NCBI GenBank assembly: GCA_028292065.1
Contig: JAQGNC010000021.1
Location: forward strand, 1 to 13,362
Direction of reading: 5' to 3'
Length of the DNA stretch: 13,362 nt
DNA from: Betaproteobacteria bacterium
GTDB lineage: Bacteria; Pseudomonadota; Gammaproteobacteria; Burkholderiales; SG8-41
Shown here piece by piece: positions 8,484 through 13,362 of this stretch. Both the position numbers and the translations under genes were made by a program. Within the stretch, counting starts at the first letter, position 1; the number at the start of each line of letters is the position of its first letter. The notes beneath the pieces were generated by a model. That model had not been told where the DNA came from and did no database searches. It saw only the letters and a program-made list of their open reading frames with translations.

Positions 8484-8531
8484 CCGTTCACCCTTCGACT
8501 GCGGCGCAGTGCGCCTGCTCAGGGCGAACGG
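8484..8531. repeat. Family-B palindromic unit with 17-bp centre
   Basis: Read on the minus strand: CCGTTCGCCCTGAGC, then a 17-nt centre AGGCGCACTGCGCCGCA, then GTCGAAGGGTGAACGG. The centre contains its own palindrome GGCGCA-C-TGCGCC. The outer arms are identical or nearly so to those at 10546-10591 and 13185-13217. Confidence 0.85.
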
Positions 8532-8642
8532 ATTGTGACGCGAATTTGAGAATCACCTCACTAGCTAGTATAGGGCATCGCATTCTGGCTAAGATGGCAT
8601 GACGATGGTGCGCGCCGCTCGCGCTCGTCGACCGGAGCAGAC

Positions 8643-9590
8643 ATGATCCGCTGGCTTGCCGCTGTCACGCTCTTCGCCGCGGTGCCGGCCGCGCACGCGC
8701 AGCCCTATCCCGCGCGGCCCATACGCATGATCGTCGCGTCCACGCCGGGCAGCGGCGTCGACATCGTGGCGCGCATCGTCGCGCAGCGCATGAGCGAGAC
8801 GCTCGGAAGCGCGCTGGTCGTCGATAACCGCGCCGGCGCCGGCGGAACGATCGGCGTGCAGATGGCATCCAGAGCCGCCCCCGACGGCTACACGATCCTC
8901 ATGGCCGCACCGTCGCTCACGATCAACGCCCTGCTCGTGCAGCCCACGCCTTACGACGCCGTTCGCGATTTCTCCGCGATCGGACAGGCGACGACGAGCC
9001 ATTACGTGATCGTAACCAACCCGTCGCTGCCCGTTCGCAGCGTGAAAGCGCTCGTCGCGCTCGCCAAAGCCAAACCCGGCCAGCTCAACTACGGCTCGGG
9101 CGGGAACGGCAACTCGACGCATCTCGCAGCCGAGTATTTCAAGAGCCTCACTGGAACCGACATCGTGCACGTCGCGTACAAGGGATCGGGGCCGGCGGTG
9201 GTCGATCTGCTCGGCGGCCAGGTGCAGCTCATGTTCGCCAACGTCGTCGCGGTGCTGCCGCATATCAAGGCGGGCAGGCTGCGTGCGCTGGCGACGACTG
9301 CGCAGTCGCGCTCGCTTGCTACGCCCGACGTGCCTACGGTCGTCGAGTCCGGAGTGCCCGGTTACGTCGTCACGTCGTGGTTCGGGCTGCTCGCACCCGC
9401 ACGAACCCCGCAGATGGCCGTCGGCAAGCTCAATTCGGCGCTCGTCGCGGCGATGCGCGAGCGCGACCTGCTCGAGCGCCTCACGGTCGAAGGCGCGGAG
9501 CCTGCCGCCGGCACACCCGACGCGTTTGCGCGGCACATCGCCTCGGAACTTGCGATCTGGGGCAAGGTGATCAGGGCGTCGGGGCTGTAG
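8643..9590 (+). CDS. Bug/TctC-family periplasmic receptor 2
   Basis: A 315-aa receptor starting at ATG 8643, 5 nt after a GGAG ribosome site. Sec signal peptide 1-19 with AHA|Q cleavage. Family marks: YPARPIRMIVASTPGSG after cleavage, VDNRAGAGGTIG at 60-71, APDGYTIL at 79-86, LNYGSGGNGNSTH, VHVAYKGSGPAV and PHIKAGRLRALATT. It is clearly divergent from the other two Bug proteins in the window (for example VASTPGSGVD where receptor 1 has APFPPGGTSD), so the three are old paralogues rather than a recent duplication. It probably binds an organic anion; ligand unknown. The upstream gap carries two family-B palindromes, and TAGTAT at 8566-8571 could be a -10, but its best -35 (TTGAGA at 8546) is only 14 bp away. 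Confidence 0.94.
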   Translation: MIRWLAAVTLFAAVPAAHAQPYPARPIRMIVASTPGSGVDIVARIVAQRMSETLGSALVVDNRAGAGGTIGVQMASRAAPDGYTILMAAPSLTINALLVQPTPYDAVRDFSAIGQATTSHYVIVTNPSLPVRSVKALVALAKAKPGQLNYGSGGNGNSTHLAAEYFKSLTGTDIVHVAYKGSGPAVVDLLGGQVQLMFANVVAVLPHIKAGRLRALATTAQSRSLATPDVPTVVESGVPGYVVTSWFGLLAPARTPQMAVGKLNSALVAAMRERDLLERLTVEGAEPAAGTPDAFARHIASELAIWGKVIRASGL

Positions 9591-9698
9591 CGGGCGAGGC
9601 AATCTGGGGTTTCGCTCCGCTGAACTCCTACTCCACGCTGGCTGAGGCTTCCGCAGGGCTCACGCAGTGCTACATTCGGGTCTTCTGGGAGCACACCG

Positions 9699-9959
9699 AT
9701 GAACATCGAAAAGATCAAAGTTCGCAGCGAGAGCGGGCAGGTCATGGAAGTGGTGGTGTACAGCAAGCGCGTGGAGTCGATCGAGGTCGTGCTCGGCGCG
9801 GGGGAGCACAGCGTGAAGTGCACGCTGACGCCGACTCGCAACGGAGCCGCTTATGCCGGCACGATCATGGGCCGTGAAATCGTCTACGAGCGCACGCGCG
9901 ACCAGGTGAAAGCGGACATCGACCGGCTCAATCCGGTGCACCGCGAATACCGGCGCTGA
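9699..9959 (+). CDS. Hypothetical 86-aa protein preceding yaeQ
   Basis: ATG 9699 follows GGGAGC by 7 nt, a good ribosome site. The 86-aa product has no signal peptide or membrane helix. It starts with a basic-acidic strand pattern (MNIEKIKVRSESGQ), has alternating hydrophobic positions through about residue 60 that suggest a small beta sheet (VMEVVVYS, IEVVLGAG, VKCTLTPT), and ends in a charged helix rich in Arg (YERTRDQVKADIDRL). I do not recognise a family. The stop is 8 bp from the yaeQ start, so the two are probably co-transcribed and might work together. Codon use matches its neighbours. Confidence 0.72.
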   Translation: MNIEKIKVRSESGQVMEVVVYSKRVESIEVVLGAGEHSVKCTLTPTRNGAAYAGTIMGREIVYERTRDQVKADIDRLNPVHREYRR

Positions 9960-9967
9960 AAACCTGA

Positions 9968-10528
9968 ATGGCGCTCAAAGCAACGATATTCAAGGCGGCG
10001 CTGCAGATCGCCGACATGGACCGCAACTACTACGGCGAGCACGCGCTCACGATCGCGCGCCACCCGTCCGAAACGGACGAACGCATGATGGTGCGCGTGC
10101 TCGCGTTCGCGCTGCATGCGGCGGAGAGGCTCTCGTTCGGCAAAGGCCTCTCCGACGAGGACGAGCCCGATGTGTGGGAAAAAGACCTGACCGGCTCGAT
10201 CATGACGTGGATCGACGTCGGTCTCCCCGACGACAAGCGGATACGCAAAGCCGCGGGCCGCTCGGGGCAGGTCTACGTCTACAGTTACGGCGCCGCGCAC
10301 GGCACACGCCTGTGGTGGGAACAGGTCGAAGGCAAGCTCGACAAGACCCGCAACGTCACGGTCATGAGGCTGCCGACAGTGCAGACTCGCGAGCTCGCCG
10401 CGCTGGCCGATCGCAACATGCGCCTGACCTGCACGATCCAGGACGGTCAGATCTGGCTGGCGAACGACAACGCCAGCGTCGAAGTGCAGGCTGAAACCCT
10501 AAAAGCCGTCGAGTCTCGTGCACGCTGA
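9968..10528 (+). CDS. yaeQ: YaeQ family protein (PD-(D/E)XK nuclease-like fold)
   Basis: The 186-aa product matches Escherichia coli YaeQ as I remember it along its whole length: MALKATIFKA at the start, then DMDRNYY, TIARHPSETDERMMVR (29-43), SDEDEPDVW (62-70), WIDVGLPDDKRIRKA (81-95), VYVYSY (102-107), WWEQ (116-119) and TIQDGQIWL (156-164). Solved members have a variant of the PD-(D/E)XK nuclease fold; the acidic DEPDVW and D-x-G...K segments would lie at the equivalent site. Biological function is unsettled: E. coli yaeQ was found through suppression of an rfaH defect in haemolysin expression. Length is normal. ATG 9968 fits the family start exactly, though only a weak ribosome site precedes it; coupling to the upstream 86-aa gene is likely. 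Confidence 0.93.
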   Translation: MALKATIFKAALQIADMDRNYYGEHALTIARHPSETDERMMVRVLAFALHAAERLSFGKGLSDEDEPDVWEKDLTGSIMTWIDVGLPDDKRIRKAAGRSGQVYVYSYGAAHGTRLWWEQVEGKLDKTRNVTVMRLPTVQTRELAALADRNMRLTCTIQDGQIWLANDNASVEVQAETLKAVESRAR

Positions 10529-10545
10529 CTCGAAACGGATGCGCC

Positions 10546-10591
10546 CCGTTCGCCCTGAGCGTGGCGCCGCCACGCAGTCGAAGGGGAACGG
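10546..10591. repeat. Family-B palindromic unit with 16-bp centre, downstream of yaeQ
   Basis: CCGTTCGCCCTGAGC, then GTGGCGCCGCCACGCA, then GTCGAAGGGGAACGG. The middle contains a perfect palindrome GCGTGGCG-C-CGCCACGC. It lies 17 bp after the yaeQ stop and could end or stabilise that transcript. No T-run follows, so it is not a classical terminator. Confidence 0.82.
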
Positions 10592-10633
10592 CAGCGGTTC
10601 ATGCTTTGACGGCATCACCCACGAGGAAAAACC

Positions 10634-11611
10634 TTGAAGCAGCTGCAACGACTTGTCGCCGCGGTCGCAATTGGTACGACCATCGGTACGACCATCGCCG
10701 CGTCCGCACACGCCCAGAATTTTCCGACCAAGCCGGTCCGCATCGTCGTTCCGCTGTCGCCGGGCGGCGGTATGGACGCGGTCACGCGCGGCCTCGCGCA
10801 AAAGCTCGGCGACGCCTTCGGCCAGACCGTCGTCGTCGACAACCGCCCCGGCGCCGGCAGCCTGGTCGCGCTCGACATCACCGCTTCCGCCGCGCCCGAC
10901 GGGCACACTCTCATGATGTCGAGCACCACGCCGGTCATCCATCCCCTGCTCTACAAATCGCGCTTCGACCTGCTGCGCGACTTCGCGCCGGTCTCGCAGG
11001 TCACCGCGCAGGGTTACGTGCTCGTCATCCACCCGTCGATCCCGGCGAAATCCGCGACCGAGCTCGTGCAGCACCTGCGCGCGAACCCGGGAAAGTTGAC
11101 CTACAGCTCGTCGGGTATCGGCAGCCCGATCCATATGACGGGCGAGCTTTTCCAGGTCGCGACCGGAACGAAGATGCTGCACATCCCTTTCAAAGGGATG
11201 GGCGCCGCTTACGCCGACCTCGTCGGCGGCCGCGTGCCGGTGTCGTTCCCGACGATCATCTCCTCCATTCCGCACATCGGCGCGGGCCGTCTGCGGGCGC
11301 TCGCGGTCACGCCGGCGAAACGAGTCCAGGCGTTGCCGTCCATGCCGACGATGGCTGAAGCGGGCGTGCCCGGCGTGGTCGTGGTGAACTGGTACGGCCT
11401 GGTCGCACCGGCGAAAACGCCGCGCGCGGTGATCGAGAAGATCAGCGCCGAAACGCGCAAGGCGATCCAGTCGCCCGACATGACGCAGCGCCTCGCCGCC
11501 GAAGGCTCCGAAGCGGTCGGCAGCACCCCGAAGGAATTCGAAGCGCACATCCGCTCGGAACAGGCGCTGTGGAGCCGCGTCATCAAGCAGGCCGGGATCA
11601 AGGCCGAGTAG
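10634..11611 (+). CDS. Bug/TctC-family periplasmic receptor 3
   Basis: A 325-aa receptor. The TTG at 10634 is chosen because GAGGA lies 6 nt upstream (10623-10627) and the product begins with a normal Sec signal (residues 1-27, AHA|Q). Family marks: FPTKPVRIVVPLSPGGGMD, VVDNRPGAGSLVALD, APDGHTLMM, LTYSSSGIGSPIHMTGE, LHIPFKGMGAAY and PHIGAGRLRALAVTP. The hydrophobic core of the signal carries the tandem peptide GTTI-GTTI (14-21), encoded by a perfect 12-bp duplication at 10673-10696. It converges on the D-aminoacylase gene with an 81-bp gap; Bug receptors next to amidohydrolases are often ligand receptors for the same pathway, so N-acyl-amino acids or their products are possible ligands (inference). 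Confidence 0.94.
   Translation: MKQLQRLVAAVAIGTTIGTTIAASAHAQNFPTKPVRIVVPLSPGGGMDAVTRGLAQKLGDAFGQTVVVDNRPGAGSLVALDITASAAPDGHTLMMSSTTPVIHPLLYKSRFDLLRDFAPVSQVTAQGYVLVIHPSIPAKSATELVQHLRANPGKLTYSSSGIGSPIHMTGELFQVATGTKMLHIPFKGMGAAYADLVGGRVPVSFPTIISSIPHIGAGRLRALAVTPAKRVQALPSMPTMAEAGVPGVVVVNWYGLVAPAKTPRAVIEKISAETRKAIQSPDMTQRLAAEGSEAVGSTPKEFEAHIRSEQALWSRVIKQAGIKAE
10673..10696 (+). repeat. Perfect 12-bp tandem duplication in the signal peptide
   Basis: GGTACGACCATC occurs twice in direct tandem (10673-10684 and 10685-10696), in frame, lengthening the hydrophobic core by four residues. Complete identity suggests recent slippage or local duplication. Confidence 0.9.
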
Positions 11612-11674
11612 GCGCCACGGCGAGCGGTTGCAGCAGTGTCGCCCCGATATAGCGGTCAAGCCGGGAGAGCGGCT

Positions 11675-11691
11675 GCAGGCGAGGCGCCTGC
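11675..11691. terminator. GC-rich hairpin between convergent genes
   Basis: GCAGGCG-AGG-CGCCTGC is a perfect 7-bp stem with a 3-nt loop, starting directly after the D-aminoacylase stop (11695-11693) on the minus strand and 63 bp after the Bug 3 stop on the plus strand. No T-run follows on either strand, so termination is plausible but not shown. It may instead be another dispersed palindrome. Confidence 0.4.
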
Positions 11692-11692
11692 G

Positions 11693-13147
11693 CTACGTGT
11701 GCGCGCGCGTCAGCACCCGCCCCGGCCGCGCGCCGGTCGCTTTCCCGTCGCGCCACACCGGCGTGCCGTTCACGATGACGGTGTCGATGCCGATCGCAGG
11801 CCGCGTCGAATGCTCGAAATCCGCGGCATCGATGACGGTGTCTGCATCGAACAGGGTGATGTCGGCGTGAGCGCCTTGTTTCAGCACCCCACGGTTTTCC
11901 AGCCCGAACTTCGCCGCAGTCAGCCCCGTCATCTTGTAGACCGCGGTCTCCAGCGGAAACAGCTTGAGATCGCGCGAATAGTGGCCGAGCACGCGCGGGA
12001 AAGTGCCCCACAGCCGCGGGTGAGGCTTGACGTCGTGCGGCAGGCCGTCCGAGCCGATCATCGTGTCGTCGAACTTCAGTATCCGCTGCACGTCGTCCTC
12101 ATTGAGCATGAAGTAGATCGCCCCTGCGGGCTTGATCGCTTCCACCGCGTCGGCGCGGCTCATGTTCAGGCGCTTCGCCACCTCTTCGAGGTCGACGCCT
12201 GAAAACTCGGGGTGGGGTTTCGACCACGTGATGATGATTTTCGAGGATTGTTCGAGGCGGTCGTAGCGCAGCACGGTCGACGACGCGATATACGGATAGC
12301 AGTCGAGCCCTACCGCCTGCCTGCCCATGGTCTTGGTGATGAGCGCGAGGGTCTCGGGGGAGCGCCCATGGTTGCGGGTGCCGACGCACTTGTGGTGCGA
12401 GATCACCACTTCGGAACCGAGCTCGCGGCCGATGCGGAAAGTCTCTTCCATCGAATCGACGATGTCGTCGTCCTCGTTGCGCATGTGGGTGACGTAGAGA
12501 CCGCCGAGCTCGCGCAGCGGACTGCACACTTCGATGATCTCCTCGGTGCTCGCGCACGCGGCGGGCGGATACGCAGTCCCGGTCGAGATCCAGATCGCGC
12601 CGGAAGCGAGCGATTCGCGCGCCATGTCGCGCATCTTCGCGATTTCGGACGCGGTCGCGACGCGGTCGAGACGGTCCATCGTCGCGACGCGAAAAGTGGT
12701 GTGGCCGACGAGGCACGCGGCGTTGATCGCCGCGGGTTGCGCTTCGAGCGTCTCGCGGTACGCGCGGAAGCTCTGGAACCTGAACCAGCCGCCTTCGGTG
12801 TCGAGCAGGTCGAGCGGCGGGGTGGGCGCGCCGTCGGGCACGGGCGAGTGCGCGAGGCTGATGCCGCAGTTGCCGGTGATGACGGTGGTCACCCCCTGGC
12901 TCACTTTCGGGGTCACGTCGCGGTCGGAGAGCAGCAGGCGGTCGTCGTGGGTGTGCGCGTCGATGAAACCGGGCGCGGCGATGAGGCCCGAGGCGTCGAT
13001 CTCGGTGTCGGCGGCGGCGTCGAGCCGGCCGATCGCTTTGATGACGCCGTCGCTGACGGCGATGTCTCCCGCGTAGCGCGCGGCCTTCGTGCCGTCGATG
13101 ATAGTGGCGTTGCGGATGATCAGATCGTAGTGCTGTTTGATGCTCAT
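11693..13147 (-). CDS. D-aminoacylase / N-acyl-D-amino-acid deacylase
   Basis: A 484-aa amidohydrolase-superfamily enzyme that hydrolyses N-acyl-D-amino acids to the free D-amino acid and a carboxylate (EC 3.5.1.81 type). ATG 13147 is chosen: GAGGAA sits 4 nt upstream and the product opens MSIKQHYDLIIRNATIIDG, the usual urease-like beta start. An ATG at 13192 would add 15 unlikely residues. Metal and catalytic residues line up with the characterised Alcaligenes enzyme: HTHDD 65-69 (His65, His67), Cys94 in ITGNCG, His221 in THMRNE, His251 in ISHHKC, and Asp367 in IGSDGLPHD. Length is the same as that enzyme. No signal peptide, so cytoplasmic. Preference among D-acyl amino acids, or a related acylase substrate, cannot be read from sequence. 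Converges on Bug receptor 3; its upstream region is full of family-B palindromes. Confidence 0.93.
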   Translation of the reverse strand: MSIKQHYDLIIRNATIIDGTKAARYAGDIAVSDGVIKAIGRLDAAADTEIDASGLIAAPGFIDAHTHDDRLLLSDRDVTPKVSQGVTTVITGNCGISLAHSPVPDGAPTPPLDLLDTEGGWFRFQSFRAYRETLEAQPAAINAACLVGHTTFRVATMDRLDRVATASEIAKMRDMARESLASGAIWISTGTAYPPAACASTEEIIEVCSPLRELGGLYVTHMRNEDDDIVDSMEETFRIGRELGSEVVISHHKCVGTRNHGRSPETLALITKTMGRQAVGLDCYPYIASSTVLRYDRLEQSSKIIITWSKPHPEFSGVDLEEVAKRLNMSRADAVEAIKPAGAIYFMLNEDDVQRILKFDDTMIGSDGLPHDVKPHPRLWGTFPRVLGHYSRDLKLFPLETAVYKMTGLTAAKFGLENRGVLKQGAHADITLFDADTVIDAADFEHSTRPAIGIDTVIVNGTPVWRDGKATGARPGRVLTRAHT

Positions 13148-13184
13148 GTGGTTCCTCGGAATGTCACCAGTGGTTGCCTCGCGG

Positions 13185-13217
13185 CCGTTCACCCTTCGAC
13201 AGGCTCAGGGCGAACGG
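13185..13217. repeat. Family-B palindromic unit with minimal centre
   Basis: On the minus strand: CCGTTCGCCCTGAGC, CT, GTCGAAGGGTGAACGG. This is the shortest form in the window and looks like the core from which the units with 16-25 bp centres differ. It lies 38 bp upstream of the D-aminoacylase start. Confidence 0.85.
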
Positions 13218-13243
13218 ACAATGCCCTGAAGCGCGAGTCGAGG

Positions 13244-13352
13244 CCGTTCATGCTGAGCCTCCCAACGCGCGGGCTGCGTTCGTGCTGAGCGTCGCGCCCG
13301 TTGTTGCGGTCGTGCTGAGCCTCGCAACGCGACGGCTCCGTTCGTGCTGAGC
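13244..13352 (+). repeat. Array of four family-B left arms, period about 31 bp
   Basis: Left arms at 13244-13258 (CCGTTCATGCTGAGC), 13276-13290, 13306-13320 and 13338-13352 (CCGTTCGTGCTGAGC) share TGCTGAGC and are spaced 32, 30 and 32 bp apart. The 15-17 nt intervals are GC-rich and partly alike (CTCCCAACGCGCGGGCT, CTCGCAACGCGACGGCT). Only the last arm is followed by CTGTCGAAGC, the start of a right arm, just before the window ends, so the array may continue. Confidence 0.75.
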
Positions 13353-13362
13353 CTGTCGAAGC

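Noticed and set aside
8546..8571. TTGAGA...TAGTAT as a promoter for Bug receptor 2
   Set aside because: The spacer is only 14 bp, too short for sigma-70; no better -35 was found.
7325..8602. 425-codon plus-strand frame across Bug receptor 1
   Set aside because: It is antisense to an intact receptor and ends in repeat sequence; the product is Arg-rich with no recognisable domain.
9699..10528. Toxin-antitoxin pair
   Set aside because: The second gene is a full-length match to the widely conserved YaeQ family, not a toxin family, and the small protein has no antitoxin DNA-binding motif.
12212..13288. 358-codon plus-strand frame opposite the D-aminoacylase
   Set aside because: Shadow of a gene with complete metal-binding residues; the translated product lacks any domain.
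13244..13352. Evenly spaced repeats that resemble a CRISPR array
   Set aside because: The repeats are only 15 nt, degenerate, with 15-17 nt intervals that resemble each other; the same arms occur in paired palindromes elsewhere, and no cas gene is visible.

Overview
High-GC window with dense co-directional genes, Shine-Dalgarno-led starts and three periplasmic receptors of the Bug/TctC family. Bug receptors are massively expanded in Betaproteobacteria, especially Burkholderiales, so I read this as a chromosome segment of a betaproteobacterium, possibly an uncultured one. That assignment is inference; no rRNA or tRNA gene is present to confirm it.

Layout. 1-60 (minus): N-terminus of a gene running off the left edge, perhaps a cupin protein. 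273-1094 (plus): a SAM-dependent methyltransferase-like protein with a twin-arginine-like signal peptide. 1432-7292 (plus): a complete five-gene peptide/nickel-type (Dpp/Opp) ABC import operon: substrate-binding protein, two permeases and two ATPases. 7373-8350 (minus): Bug receptor 1. 8643-9590 (plus): Bug receptor 2, divergent from it. 9699-10528 (plus): an 86-residue unknown followed closely by yaeQ. 10634-11611 (plus): Bug receptor 3. 11693-13147 (minus): a zinc D-aminoacylase converging on Bug receptor 3.

Function. Most of the window serves uptake and breakdown of small organic molecules. The ABC operon imports a peptide-like or other cluster-C ligand. The Bug proteins are high-affinity receptors for carboxylates or similar ligands; no TctA/TctB membrane partners are present here. 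The D-aminoacylase hydrolyses N-acyl-D-amino acids. The gene content is ordinary.

The unusual part is the material between genes. At least four families of palindromic repeats fill the gaps: (a) a 91-125 bp element with GTCATCGCGAGGAGC-type ends, three copies, two inside the ABC operon; (b) units with constant arms CCGTTCGCCCTGAGC and GTCGAAGGGTGAACGG around a variable, often palindromic centre, plus a 31-bp-period array of left arms at the right edge; (c) GGGGTC-A/T-GACCCC pairs that have become the coding 3' ends of both ABC ATPase genes; (d) an ATTCCGGC/GCCGGAAT hairpin acting as a likely terminator. I see no CRISPR array, transposase, phage gene or defence system.
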